Shown: positions 7,408 through 16,957, numbered from the stretch's first letter. The stretch is DNA of 64,000 bases from Palsa-504 sp963753225 (GCA_963753225.1 CAVWBQ010000021.1:584299-648298), one strand, 5' to 3'. The notes: generated from the sequence alone by a model not told the origin. Translations and numbers: made by a program.

Positions 7408-10005
7408 GTGAACAAGCCGGCTTCGGTCCCCGGGCAATTCGACGCGGTGGTGGTGGGCGCCGGTTTCTCGGGCCTGTACATGCTCTACCGGCTGCGCCAG
7501 CTCGGGCTGTCGGTGAAGGTCTTCGACTCGGCGGGCGATGTCGGCGGGACGTGGTACTGGAACCGCTACCCCGGGGCTCGCTGTGACATCCCCACCACGG
7601 ACTACACCTACAGCTTCGACCCGGAACTGGAGAAGGAGTGGACATGGTCGGAGAAGTACGCCACGCAGCCGGAGATCCTGGATTACCTCAGGTTCGTGGC
7701 CGACCGCCACGGGCTGCGTTCCGACATCGAGTTTTCCGCCACTGTCACCTCAGCCCGCTGGGACGAGCAGGAGAAACGGTGGAGGATCACGACCGGCCGC
7801 GGACTCCAGATCCAGTGCCGGTACTACATCATGGCCACCGGTTGCCTTTCGATGCCCAAGTCACCCGACATCGAAGGCGCCGGCCGGTTCGCCGGCCAGG
7901 TCTACTTCACCAGCCGCTGGCCTCACGAGGGCGCTGACTTCACGGGCCAGCGGGTCGCGGTCATCGGGACCGGCTCGTCGGGCATCCAGTCCATCCCGCT
8001 CATCGCCCGCCAGGCCAGCGAGCTCACGGTCTTCCAGCGCACCGCGAACTTCTCCATCCCGGCGCACAACGGCCCCGTCCCGGCCGACACGCTGAGGCAG
8101 CTGGGTGAGGACCGCGACGGGTACCGGCATGCTGCCCGGTGGTCCCGGGGAGGGATTCCCGTCGAGCCGACCGATGTCCTCGGCGTCACCGCCAGCGAGG
8201 CGGTCCGCCGGGAGCGCTTCGAGGCGGCCTGGGCGCGGGGCGAGCTGTTCGGCATTCTCAACGTCTTCGCTGACCAGGGCGTGAACCCGGCTTCCAACGA
8301 CATCGTGGCCGAGATGATCCGCGAGAAGATCCGCTCGGCCGTGCAGGATCCCGGGACCGCCGAGGCGCTCTGCCCGCAGGACCACTACTTCGGTACCAAG
8401 CGGCCGTGCCTGGATACCGGCTACTTCGAGACCTACAACCTGCCGCACGTCCGGCTCGTCGACCTGCGTAAGCAGCCGATCGTCAGCATCACCGAGGATG
8501 GCATCGAGACGGCGGACGAGTCGTTCGGCTTCGACGCCATCGTGTATGCCACCGGCTTTGACGCCATGACCGGTGCCCTGGTAGCTGCGGACGTCGCCGG
8601 CCGGGACGGCCTGTCCTTGAAGGACAAGTGGGCGGCCGGGCCGTCCACGTACCTGGGGCTCATGACCGCCGGGTTCCCGAACTTCTTCATGCTCACCGGA
8701 CCCGGCAGTCCTTCCGTCCTATCAAACATGACCGTGTCGATCGAGCAGCACGCCGACTGGGTGGCCGAATGCCTCGAGGACCTGCGCGAAGAGGGCTTCG
8801 AGACGATCGAGCCGACCTCACGCGCCGAGGCCGGCTGGGACCGGCACGTCCAGGACTGCGCCGCCATCACCTTGCATCCCACCGCCAACTCCTGGTACAT
8901 GGGCGCCAACGTCCCCGGCAAGCCGCACGTGTTCCTGCCCTATATCGGCGGGGTGGCTGCCTACCGGCAGGCGTGCGACGATGTGGTCGCACAGGGCTAC
9001 CTCGGATTCCGGATGACCGGCCCCGGCGGGGCCCGGTGCCGGGACGGGGTAATCCGCCGCATGCAGCCCGATGTCGCCATGGTCCTGGAACTGGTGGCCG
9101 CGATGGGCCTGCCGCCCATGGACACCCTGTCGGCCGCCGACGCGCGGGCCCTGATGGCGGCCATGGCAGAAACCCGGCCGCCGGGTCCCGAGGTGGGCGA
9201 GGTCAGCGACGGAATGATCCCGGTTCCGGCGGGGGAGCTGCCGTACCGGCTATACCGCCCCGCGGCGCCACCCGAGGGCCCGCGCCCGCTGGTGGTGTAC
9301 TTCCACGGCGGCGGCTGGGTGCTCGGCGACCTGGATTCGGACGACCCGCTGTGCCGGGACCTCTGCGCGCGCTCGGGCGCGGTGGTCGTGTCGGTGAATT
9401 ACCGCCACGCCCCCGAGGCCCGCTTTCCCGCCGCCGCGCGGGACGCCTTCGCGGCCGTGCAGTGGGTGGACGCCAACGCTATCGAGCTGGGCGGCATCCC
9501 CGGTCAGCTCGCCGTCGCCGGCTGGAGCGCGGGAGCCAACATCGCCACCGTCGCGTGCCAGCTGGCCCGCGAGGCCGGGGGCCCGCGCATCTCGGGGCAG
9601 CTGCTGATATGCCCTGTCGTGGACTCGGACATGACCCGGCCGTCCTACCAGGAAAACGGCGACGGGTACATCCTCACCACCGCGCTGATGCGGTGGTTCT
9701 GGGATCACTACGCCGATCCGGCCGACCGCGGCGACCCCCGCGCCGCCCCACTGCGCGGCGACCTGAAAGGTCTGCCCCCAGCCTGCATCGTCGCCGCGGA
9801 CTTCGACCCGCTGCGTGACGAGGGCGTCGCCTACGCGCGCGCCCTAGAGGCCGCCGGGGTACCGGTCCGCCTTGCCCGGGCCCGGGGACACACCCACACG
9901 TCGGTGACCATGGTCGGCGTGGTCATCTCCGGGGCGCCGGTACGCGCCGAGATCGGAGACGCGCTCAGGAATTTCTTCCCGTCGCCGAACGACAGGAGCA
10001 TGTGA
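7408..10005 (+). CDS. Baeyer-Villiger monooxygenase fused to an alpha/beta-hydrolase esterase
   Basis: 865 residues from GTG 7408, chosen for an AGGGAG box six bases upstream; an upstream ATG at 7342 lacks one. Residues ~1-545 are a type I BVMO-like flavoenzyme: FAD Rossmann VVGAGFSGLYM, GGTWYWNRYPGARCD, and NADPH Rossmann VIGTGSSGIQS. Residues ~575-865 are an HSL-family hydrolase: HGGG oxyanion motif (~633), GWSAG nucleophile (Ser ~707), FDPLRDEG Asp and HTHTS His. Such a fusion would convert a ketone to an ester or lactone and hydrolyse it. The BVMO fingerprint at residues 161-172 reads FAGQVYFTSRWP, with Phe where the family has His, so chemistry may be altered. Confidence 0.92.
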   Translation: MNKPASVPGQFDAVVVGAGFSGLYMLYRLRQLGLSVKVFDSAGDVGGTWYWNRYPGARCDIPTTDYTYSFDPELEKEWTWSEKYATQPEILDYLRFVADRHGLRSDIEFSATVTSARWDEQEKRWRITTGRGLQIQCRYYIMATGCLSMPKSPDIEGAGRFAGQVYFTSRWPHEGADFTGQRVAVIGTGSSGIQSIPLIARQASELTVFQRTANFSIPAHNGPVPADTLRQLGEDRDGYRHAARWSRGGIPVEPTDVLGVTASEAVRRERFEAAWARGELFGILNVFADQGVNPASNDIVAEMIREKIRSAVQDPGTAEALCPQDHYFGTKRPCLDTGYFETYNLPHVRLVDLRKQPIVSITEDGIETADESFGFDAIVYATGFDAMTGALVAADVAGRDGLSLKDKWAAGPSTYLGLMTAGFPNFFMLTGPGSPSVLSNMTVSIEQHADWVAECLEDLREEGFETIEPTSRAEAGWDRHVQDCAAITLHPTANSWYMGANVPGKPHVFLPYIGGVAAYRQACDDVVAQGYLGFRMTGPGGARCRDGVIRRMQPDVAMVLELVAAMGLPPMDTLSAADARALMAAMAETRPPGPEVGEVSDGMIPVPAGELPYRLYRPAAPPEGPRPLVVYFHGGGWVLGDLDSDDPLCRDLCARSGAVVVSVNYRHAPEARFPAAARDAFAAVQWVDANAIELGGIPGQLAVAGWSAGANIATVACQLAREAGGPRISGQLLICPVVDSDMTRPSYQENGDGYILTTALMRWFWDHYADPADRGDPRAAPLRGDLKGLPPACIVAADFDPLRDEGVAYARALEAAGVPVRLARARGHTHTSVTMVGVVISGAPVRAEIGDALRNFFPSPNDRSM

Positions 10006-10088
10006 GCTAGTCGCTGGCCACATGAACCGGCCGTACGAGACCGCCCCGCCGCATGCGGCTCCGGTGCATCTGTGCCGCATTCTGCGAT

Positions 10089-10119
10089 TTGCGTATCACA
10101 AATCTCAAAAGACGATAAT
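10089..10119 (+). promoter_or_regulatory. Candidate promoter for the S8 protease gene
   Basis: TTGCGT (10089-10094) and GATAAT (10114-10119) are separated by 19 bases, upstream of the protease start at 10270. This would give a leader of about 150 bases that is GC-rich and able to fold (an inverted GAGC/GCTC-type element near 10190-10230). No known riboswitch consensus was recognised. Confidence 0.35.
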
Positions 10120-10269
10120 CTCTCCCCGGGAGGATTGTTACGCTGTGCTAGCAGATCGAAACTTACCGTATGTCCCGTTAGCTCCCGAACCGCCTGGCGG
10201 AGCCACCGCAGGAGTCTTCCTGCTCCGCTCGTCATCGGGACCAAGCAACTTAAGGGGAGGGACTTCCGG

Positions 10270-11934
10270 ATGCCGAATGCCAGGTCATTAGCTGCACCCG
10301 CGGGCTGCCGGGCGAGGCTCGCCGGCCGGAAGAAGCGCCGGATCGCCGTGGCGGGCGCAGCGATAGTCGCTGCGCTGGCGGGTTCGCCGATGGCTGGCGT
10401 CCCCGAAGCCTCTGCGAGCACGGGTGAGACCGTCATCGTCACGGCGACCGGGCTCCTGGGCCCGGCCGCGGCAGTGCTAGGAGCGGGCGGCGTTCTGCTG
10501 ACGCAATTTCACCTCATCGACGGGGTCGAGGCCGTTATCCCCGCGGCTGCAGAGCCGGTGCTCGCAGCGCTTCCCGGCATAACCGTGACCCCCGATGTAT
10601 CGGTGAGTCTTCAGGACACGCCGGAGTCGACGGGGCCCCATACTCCTTCTGACGTGTTCCTAGGGCAGACCGGGGCCACGCGGCTTGCGGCCGCTGGCGA
10701 TACGGGGCGGGGAGCCACCGTAGCCGTCCTGGACACAGGCATCGATAACCTGCCCGACTTCTCGGGACGGCTGATCGGCGGGGTGGACCTGACGGGCGGG
10801 GGCAACCCGTTCCAGGACAGCTACGGACATGGCACGTTCGTGGCCGGCCTGATCGCCGGCAATGGGGCCTCCTCTACAGGCCAGTACTCGGGTGAAGCCC
10901 CTGGCGCCAACCTAGTGTCGATCAAGGTGGCTGGGGCGAGCGGGACGACTGACCTGGCGAACTTGATTCTGGGCCTGCAGTGGGCGGTTGATCACAAGAT
11001 CAGCTACGGGATCAAGGTCCTCAACATGTCCCTCGGGTTCCAAACCGCCATGTCCACGGTCATCAACCCGCTTGACCTGGCGGCGCAGGCGGTCTGGGGC
11101 TCGGGCATCGCGGTAGTCGTCTCGGCGGGCAACTCCGGGCCTTTCAACGGCACCATTCTCTCCCCCGGGGATGACCCGCTGGTCATCACGGTGGGGGCAC
11201 TGGACGACATGGCCGCATCGTCGATCACCGGCGACGAGATGTGCGACTTCAGCAGCGCGGGGCCAACATCGGCCGACGGTTTCGTCAAGCCTGACCTGGT
11301 CACCTCCGGCCGGTCCGTGGTCAGCCTGGCCGCGCCGGGCTCAACGATCTACGCCGAGTATCCTTCGGCGCGCGTGGGCTCGGCCAATTTCGCTGGCTCG
11401 GGCACGTCGTTCAGTTCGGCCATTACGAGCGGCGCGGCCGCGCTGGTCGTGGCCGAAAATCCGGGCCTCACCCCTAACCAGCTGAAGGCCCGCCTGCTCG
11501 GCACGACTAGCCCTGGGCCGGTCGGCAACCCCTTCGTTGACGGTCACGGGGCCCTTAACGCCTATGCCGCCGCGACCGCGGGCCCGATTGACCTCAGCCA
11601 GTCGGCCCCCCTCCTTCCGACCCTACCGGGAATAACGGTCCAGCTGTCACCCACCGGCCCGGCCAGCACGTGGAACCCGAGCCTGTGGTCGGGGACATCC
11701 TGGGCGCCGGGGCCGTCCGATGACTGGACGTGGCAGGGCCTGGCGTGGAACGGCGGAGACTGGAACGGCTGGGCGTGGACCGGCCGGGCCTGGAATGTCG
11801 GCGACTGGACCGGCGCGGTCTGGAACAGCGCAAACTGGACCGGCAGGGCCTGGAACGGTTCCGGCTGGGCCGGCTCGGCCTTCACCGGCCGGGCCTGGAA
11901 CGGCTCGGCCTGGAACAGCTCGGCATGGAACTGA
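10270..11934 (+). CDS. Secreted subtilisin-like (S8) serine protease with Trp-rich repeat tail
   Basis: 554 residues from ATG 10270, with GGGGAGGG upstream. A twin-basic N-terminus (GRKKRRIAVAG) and hydrophobic stretch ending near SPMAGVPEASAS form a signal peptide. The catalytic triad is complete: Asp in AVLDTGIDN, His in YGHGTFVAG, Ser in GSGTSFSSAI. The peptidase domain ends near residue 445. A Pro/Ser linker then leads to about 60 residues of pentapeptides with Trp first (WNGGD, WTGRA, WNSAN). It is probably an extracellular or surface protease whose tail binds or anchors. Its last ten bases overlap the start of the GGDEF-EAL gene. Confidence 0.94.
   Translation: MPNARSLAAPAGCRARLAGRKKRRIAVAGAAIVAALAGSPMAGVPEASASTGETVIVTATGLLGPAAAVLGAGGVLLTQFHLIDGVEAVIPAAAEPVLAALPGITVTPDVSVSLQDTPESTGPHTPSDVFLGQTGATRLAAAGDTGRGATVAVLDTGIDNLPDFSGRLIGGVDLTGGGNPFQDSYGHGTFVAGLIAGNGASSTGQYSGEAPGANLVSIKVAGASGTTDLANLILGLQWAVDHKISYGIKVLNMSLGFQTAMSTVINPLDLAAQAVWGSGIAVVVSAGNSGPFNGTILSPGDDPLVITVGALDDMAASSITGDEMCDFSSAGPTSADGFVKPDLVTSGRSVVSLAAPGSTIYAEYPSARVGSANFAGSGTSFSSAITSGAAALVVAENPGLTPNQLKARLLGTTSPGPVGNPFVDGHGALNAYAAATAGPIDLSQSAPLLPTLPGITVQLSPTGPASTWNPSLWSGTSWAPGPSDDWTWQGLAWNGGDWNGWAWTGRAWNVGDWTGAVWNSANWTGRAWNGSGWAGSAFTGRAWNGSAWNSSAWN
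11746..11931 (+). repeat. In-frame 15-nt tandem repeat encoding W-[NT]-[GS]-x-x pentapeptides
   Basis: About 12 consecutive pentapeptides start with Trp (one with Phe): WNGGD, WNGWA, WTGRA, WNVGD, WTGAV, WNSAN, WTGRA, WNGSG, WAGSA, FTGRA, WNGSA, WNSSA. The array continues to the protease stop. At DNA level the unit begins tgg-a-c/acc-ggc. Repeat number is likely to vary between strains because of slippage. Confidence 0.85.
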
Positions 11935-14657
11935 CACCTGCCCGATCCGCCATGAAGATCCCGCGCGCCACGGGAGCCGTTGTCGCGGCTTCGGTAGCGG
12001 GCGGTGTCCTCACCTTGCTCGTCGCGATGTGGCAATCGGGCCCGGTCCGGGTGGGTGAGCGCCAGTGGATCATCGCAGCGGCGATGGGCGTCCTCGTCCT
12101 GGGCAGCTGGATATGGCCGGTCGTCGTGTACCGGGAAGGCGAATCCGAGGCGTTCAACATGGACGAGGCCTTCTTCGTGATCCTCGCCCTCCTCGTGCCG
12201 CCGCTGGTGACCTTGGGGACCCTTGCCCTGGCCACAGTGACGGCTCAGGCGGCCCGCCGGCGGTCGCTGGTCAAGTCGGCCTTCAACGCCGGGCAAGTCG
12301 TAATCGCTGCGGGCCTGGGCATCGCGGTGAGCCGTGGCATCGCCGCTCCGACGGCGTCCTTGACCCCAGCACAGGTCGCCGCCCTGATGCTCGGCGTGGC
12401 TGTGTACTGCGTCATCAACACCCTTCTGGTGGCCGGCGTCCTGGCCTCGATGGGCACGTCCTGGCGGGAGCTCACCGATGATCTTCCGATCCAGGTGGCG
12501 CTGGCCGGCGCGGGGGCGTTGGTCGGGGTGGTTCTGGCCCTGGCGATACAGGCGCATCCGTGGGTGCTGGCGCTGGCGGTTCCCGGACTGATCGTGCAGC
12601 GCCGGCTCATCAGTGCGCGGTTCGCGGCGCTGCACGACCACAGCAGGATGAGGGGGCTGTACGAGGTCACGTTGGAGGCCAACCGAGGGCTGCGGCAACA
12701 GGCAGTGCTCGACACGATCCTGGAGTCGGTACGGCGGCTGCTCCGCAGTCCCGAGGCCACCCTGACGTCCGGTCCTCCGGGTCCCGGTCAGTTGGCGGCG
12801 CCCATGACGGTCGCCGATCAACAGCTGTGGCTTGCGGCGGCGGGCCGGCGCCGGGACGAGCCCTTCGACGACGCCGATCGGGGGCTGCTGAAAGCCCTGG
12901 CCGCCGTGGGCAGCGGAGCGCTCAGCAATGCTGAGCTATACCAGCAGGTCCGTCTTGAGCGTGAGAAGCTCTCCTCGATCACGCTCAACATCGGTGAAGG
13001 TGTCTGCGCGGTAGACGCAGACGGGAAGCTGAGCTTCGTCAATCGGGCCGCGGCCGACATGATCGAGCTCTCGTCGTCCAGCATCACGATCGACGACCCG
13101 ATGAGCGACAGTGCCCTCACAGCGCCCGACTTCCTGCTCGTTCCAGCCAGCGAGGCTATGCGCACGGGCCACACCATCCGGGAGTACGATGCCCGATTCC
13201 GAGGCAAGAACGGCAATACGATCCCGGTCGCATACACGGCCTCCGCTGTGATTGGTGACGGCACACCGTCAGGCGCGGTGATCGCTTTTCGCGACATCAC
13301 CGAACGCAAAGCCTTCGAGGACGAACTCCACCATCGCGCCTTTTATGACAGCCTCACCGGCCTTGCCAACCGCCGACTGCTGGTGGAGCGCCTCGATCAC
13401 GCGCTTCAGCGGTCAGCCCCGGACCGTAAGACCCACGCTCTGATCTTCGTCGACGTGGATCGCTTCAAGAGCATCAACGACAGCCTGGGTCATGTAACCG
13501 GCGACGAGTTCCTGGTTGCGATCGGGGCCTGCATGAGGAGCGTGGTGCGCAGTGATGACCTGCTGGCCCGCTTCGGCGGCGACGAGTTCGTGGTGCTGTT
13601 GGAGGACGTGGCTGGGGTAGACGTGGCGGTTGCTGCGGCCCGGCGCATCTGCACCGCTCTCGAGCAGCCCATAGTGCTGCGCGACGGCTACGAGGTGGTG
13701 GCCAGCGTGTCAGTCGGCATTGCCCTTTCCGGGCCAGGTAAAAGCGCCGATGACATCCTTCGCAACGCGGATGTGGCGATGTATGACGCCAAGGTCAAGG
13801 GCGGGGGCGGAATCTACCGGGTGTTCGACCAGGCTTCCATGGGAAGCCGCTCCTCCGAGCGCCTTCAGATCGAGGCCGACCTGCGCAAGGGGCTTGAGCG
13901 AGGTGAGCTCGAAGTTTATTACCAGCCATTCTATTCCCTTGACGACGAGCGCATTGTGGGCGCGGAGGCGTTGGTGCGATGGCGTCACCCCACAAATGGC
14001 CTGATCAGCCCGACGAGATTCATTCCGATGGCAGAAGAGACAGGGCTGATACTGCCGTTGGGCCGTTACGTTCTCAACACCGCCTGCCGACAGGTACGCT
14101 CGATCCGGGACCGGTTGGACGTAGACCTGCCGATCAGCGTTAATCTCTCACCGCGCCAGTTCCAGGAGAGCGGGCTGTCGTCCCAGGCGGCAGCAGCCCT
14201 CGATGCAGCCGGCCTTCCCTCGGAGCTGCTCATATTCGAGATTACAGAGAATGTGGTCATGAAGGACCTTCCTGGCGCTCGCGAAGTCATGAAGAAGCTC
14301 GACCGGCTAGGTGTGCGGCTAGCGATCGACGATTTCGGCACTGGCCATTCTTCACTTGCGTACCTGAAGCAGTTCCCGGTACAGGAAGTAAAGGTGGATC
14401 GTACGTTCGTACAAGGCATCGTCGAGAGTCCGGTGGACTCAGCGATCGTCCGAGCCGTCATCGACCTGGCTAATGCCATGGGTATATCGGCGGTGGCAGA
14501 GGGGGTAGAGACCGAGGACCAACTCGCCGGGCTCAGAATGCTCGGCTGCCCGGTGGCACAGGGTTTCTATTTCTCGCAACCGCTTCCTGCCGGGGAGTTT
14601 GACGAGCTACTTACCCGCCATTTCGCTCGCACCACGAACCTGCAGGGCCATTGCTGA
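11925..14657 (+). CDS. Membrane-bound GGDEF-EAL c-di-GMP signalling protein
   Basis: 910 residues from ATG 11925, which overlaps the protease stop; ATG 11952 is the alternative. Neither has a clear Shine-Dalgarno box, suggesting translational coupling. The N-terminus has seven to eight membrane helices, then a GAF-like stretch, a coiled segment (LYQQVRLEREKLSS), and a PAS domain (GEGVCAVDADGKLSFVNRAA). Next come a GGDEF domain with intact ARFGGDEFVV and an EAL domain with intact EALVRW and DDFGTGHSSL. Both catalytic motifs look functional, so it may make and degrade c-di-GMP. Coupling to a secreted protease hints that both act at the cell surface or in development. Confidence 0.93.
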   Translation: MELTPARSAMKIPRATGAVVAASVAGGVLTLLVAMWQSGPVRVGERQWIIAAAMGVLVLGSWIWPVVVYREGESEAFNMDEAFFVILALLVPPLVTLGTLALATVTAQAARRRSLVKSAFNAGQVVIAAGLGIAVSRGIAAPTASLTPAQVAALMLGVAVYCVINTLLVAGVLASMGTSWRELTDDLPIQVALAGAGALVGVVLALAIQAHPWVLALAVPGLIVQRRLISARFAALHDHSRMRGLYEVTLEANRGLRQQAVLDTILESVRRLLRSPEATLTSGPPGPGQLAAPMTVADQQLWLAAAGRRRDEPFDDADRGLLKALAAVGSGALSNAELYQQVRLEREKLSSITLNIGEGVCAVDADGKLSFVNRAAADMIELSSSSITIDDPMSDSALTAPDFLLVPASEAMRTGHTIREYDARFRGKNGNTIPVAYTASAVIGDGTPSGAVIAFRDITERKAFEDELHHRAFYDSLTGLANRRLLVERLDHALQRSAPDRKTHALIFVDVDRFKSINDSLGHVTGDEFLVAIGACMRSVVRSDDLLARFGGDEFVVLLEDVAGVDVAVAAARRICTALEQPIVLRDGYEVVASVSVGIALSGPGKSADDILRNADVAMYDAKVKGGGGIYRVFDQASMGSRSSERLQIEADLRKGLERGELEVYYQPFYSLDDERIVGAEALVRWRHPTNGLISPTRFIPMAEETGLILPLGRYVLNTACRQVRSIRDRLDVDLPISVNLSPRQFQESGLSSQAAAALDAAGLPSELLIFEITENVVMKDLPGAREVMKKLDRLGVRLAIDDFGTGHSSLAYLKQFPVQEVKVDRTFVQGIVESPVDSAIVRAVIDLANAMGISAVAEGVETEDQLAGLRMLGCPVAQGFYFSQPLPAGEFDELLTRHFARTTNLQGHC

Positions 14658-14670
14658 TCATAACTACGCC

Positions 14671-14703
14671 GAGCGGCCCGCAGGAAACGGCACCGGGCCG
14701 CTC
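14671..14703. terminator. Bidirectional terminator hairpin
   Basis: GAGCGGCCCG (14671-14680) and CGGGCCGCTC (14694-14703) form a perfect 10-bp stem with a 13-base loop. It sits between the convergent ends of the GGDEF-EAL gene (stop 14657) and the IS-interrupted membrane-protein gene (stop at 14723). Confidence 0.65.
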
Positions 14704-14722
14704 CCTGGCCGGGCTCCCCGGT

Positions 14723-15807
14723 TCAGCGCTTGGTGAAGAAGTCGCGGATGCTGGCGAACAACAGGGCGGCGGCGGCCAGGATGAGGAGGACGGCGATAGC
14801 CGATCGCCAGTGCCCCAGGGCCGCCCAGGTAGCCAGCCCCGCCGCTGCGGCCACGACGGCGACGGCGATCAGTTCCGCAATGAATCGGACCAGATGACCT
14901 CTGGCGAAGGCTTCCGCGCACAGCATCACCACCGCCAAGCCGCCCACGGCAGGCAGCAACGCGCCGAACTTGCCGAGGATGACCAGGGCGAGCCCGGTGA
15001 GGAGGATGGATGCCGAGATGCCGGACCAGATTCGCAGCACCCGGGTGCGGGTGCGGGCCGGGTCGACGTTCGGCATCGCCCGGCGCCGCAAGTGGGCGTG
15101 CGGGTCCTCCCGCGGAAGGCCATGGATCATTGCGCGGGCCAGCGCTTCCCGCTCCTCGAACAGCGCCTGGCGGCGTACGCGCACCTGCTTGAGCGAGGCC
15201 TCAAGCGCAGCCGGCGCAGCCGGGTCACGCCGGACCCCGGTGCCGCTCAGCGCCCGGATGCCCGCGCGGGCCCGGCGCAGTTCGTCGCCGCGGTGATCTA
15301 GTTCGGCGGTGACGGCGCCGAGCTGGGCGTCCAGCTCGGCGATGCGGCCCTCGACGGCCTGCCGCTCCGCCGCGGGGGAGGGCGCCTCCTTATCCAGGCC
15401 TGCCCATCCCACCGGGTCAGACCAGGAGAGCCGCACCGACCCGTCGCGCTCGTAACGCGGGCCGGCCGGCGCGCGCTCCCCGCCGAAGGGGTCCCCGGTG
15501 TCCAGCCCCCACAAACCCCGGTAGTCACGCACCCATGGCGTCTGGTCATCGATGAGCACCGGGCACCACCTCTTCGCCTCACCCGGCCCCACGGCGGGAC
15601 CGTCGCCCCGGTGGTAGTCGATGAAAGGGAGGCCGAACGAGGTGTCGCTGTACGCCCGGGTCCACGGCAGGAGCAGTCCGCTCAGGCGGCGCAGCGCGGC
15701 GATCAGCCGTCCCAGCGACGGCGGCTCGACGGTGACCAGGTAATCGCCAGGAAGGCAGGCGCCCGAATGCGACCCGGCGCCGACGAAGACCACCGGGTGG
15801 GTGTCTA
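14723..15807 (-). pseudogene. 3' half of a membrane-protein gene interrupted by an IS630 element
   Basis: The frame opens inside the insertion-element end (residues MATAL come from the IS) and continues as LDTHPVVFVGAGSHSGACLP. It then has a central coiled coil (ERQAVEGRIAELDAQLG) and a C-terminal block of three to four membrane helices. The missing 5' part is at 17052-17820. Removing the element and one TA joins DPDLQW to LDTHPVV without a frame break, giving a 617-residue protein. The middle part (NDWRSTFAGVNDHEADWEQV) looks like a conserved domain, but I cannot assign a function. Confidence 0.88.
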
Positions 15808-15833
15808 GTGCGGTGGCCACGAACGTTCACCGG
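15808..15833. repeat. Left terminal inverted repeat of the IS630 element
   Basis: 26 bases beginning GTGCGGTGGCCACGAACG, exact reverse complement of 17024-17049, next to the TA at 15806-15807. It is also present once at the end of the truncated copy (19028-19053). Confidence 0.95.
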
Positions 15834-15838
15834 TTCTG

Positions 15839-16957
15839 TTAGGCGGCTTTGGGTCTGGGGCGGCCCCAGCGTTGCTGGCGTTCGCTGCGGATGCGGGCTC
15901 GTTCGCGGCGCTGGGCGGCTAGGACGTCGGGGTGGCGGGCATGAGCGTTGCGCCAGCGCAGATAGCCCTGTAGTTTCCTGGCCAGCGCGGTGTGGTTCGG
16001 GTGGTCCGAGGTGCCGATGACGAAGGTGCGCAAGGGCCCGAAATGCGCCTCGATCGGGTTGGCCCACGACGCGCTTGTCGGCGTCAGGCACAGTTCGACG
16101 TTCTCCCGCTGGGCCCAGCGGCGGATGGCCGGGGTCTTGTTCGCGGCCAGGTTGTCCAGGATGACGAACAGCCGGTAGCCGCCGGGCCGGGCGGCCCGGA
16201 TCGATTTGAGCGCGGCCAGGGTGTGGCCGGCGCCCTTGTGCTCGCGGGTCACGCCCCATAGCTGGTCATCGCCCAGGGAGTAACAGCCGTGGAAGTAGCG
16301 GATGCCATGGGTGCGGTGATAGTTGGCGCGCAGCCGCACCGGGTGCTTGCGCCGCGCCCAGCAGGTCCCGTGGCAGGGCCGGATCGACAACGGCCCGAAC
16401 TGATCGAAGGCGAAGCAGCGGTCCGGATAATTACTGGTCACGTACTCGATCCGGTCCAGCTTGGCGTCCCGGTCCGGATCACGGGACTCTTTCCAGGTCC
16501 TCGTCCGCTGGAAGCTGATCCCGCGGGCGTGCAGGATCTGCCGCAGCCGCTCCCGTCCGATCCGCACCGGCCGGGGACCGTCCGCTAAATAGGTGGCCAG
16601 CTTGCGCAGGCTCCACCGGGTGAACGGCTGGCCCAGCTTTTCTGGCCGGGTCCGGGCCGCCGTGACGATGACCTGAATATCGCCGTCACTGATCTGGCGG
16701 GGACGGCCTCCCGCCCACTGAGGGTCCAGCGCCGCCAGGCCCCTCTGGTTGAACAGGTGGATCACATCCCGCACGGTGTCCTCATCGGCCGCGACCAGCC
16801 GCGCAATCGCCGGGACCAGGGTGCCCGACGCCGACGCCATGATGATCATCGCCCGACGGACCCGGACCGACCCGTGCTTACCACGGCGCACGATCTGCTG
16901 CAGCCGCTGCCCTTCCTGATCACTTAGCCGCCGCGCACGCACCGGCTCGGCCATCAC
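15839..16957 (-). CDS. IS630-family transposase
   Basis: 372 residues. An N-terminal helix-turn-helix region (LVAADEDTVRDVIHLFNQRG, then GGRPRQISD) is followed by a DDE catalytic core. First Asp in FAFDQFGPLS, second Asp in FVILDNLAANK, Glu in ASWANPIEAHFGPL, the usual IS630 DDE spacing. The C-terminus is basic. Start and stop lie within the 26-base inverted repeats. The gene looks intact and active, and the 765-base 3' part is repeated in the truncated copy at 18289-19053 with identical protein sequence. Confidence 0.96.
   Translation of the reverse strand: MMAEPVRARRLSDQEGQRLQQIVRRGKHGSVRVRRAMIIMASASGTLVPAIARLVAADEDTVRDVIHLFNQRGLAALDPQWAGGRPRQISDGDIQVIVTAARTRPEKLGQPFTRWSLRKLATYLADGPRPVRIGRERLRQILHARGISFQRTRTWKESRDPDRDAKLDRIEYVTSNYPDRCFAFDQFGPLSIRPCHGTCWARRKHPVRLRANYHRTHGIRYFHGCYSLGDDQLWGVTREHKGAGHTLAALKSIRAARPGGYRLFVILDNLAANKTPAIRRWAQRENVELCLTPTSASWANPIEAHFGPLRTFVIGTSDHPNHTALARKLQGYLRWRNAHARHPDVLAAQRRERARIRSERQQRWGRPRPKAA

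Noticed and set aside
10120..10269. Possible riboswitch in the leader of the S8 protease gene
   Set aside because: The region is GC-rich and can fold, but I could not match it to the c-di-GMP, c-di-AMP or other riboswitch consensus patterns. I list only the candidate promoter.
11730..11924. N-terminal extension of the GGDEF-EAL open frame
   Set aside because: The extension (LERLGVDRPGLE repeats) is the protease repeat array read in another frame, so I start the protein at 11925.
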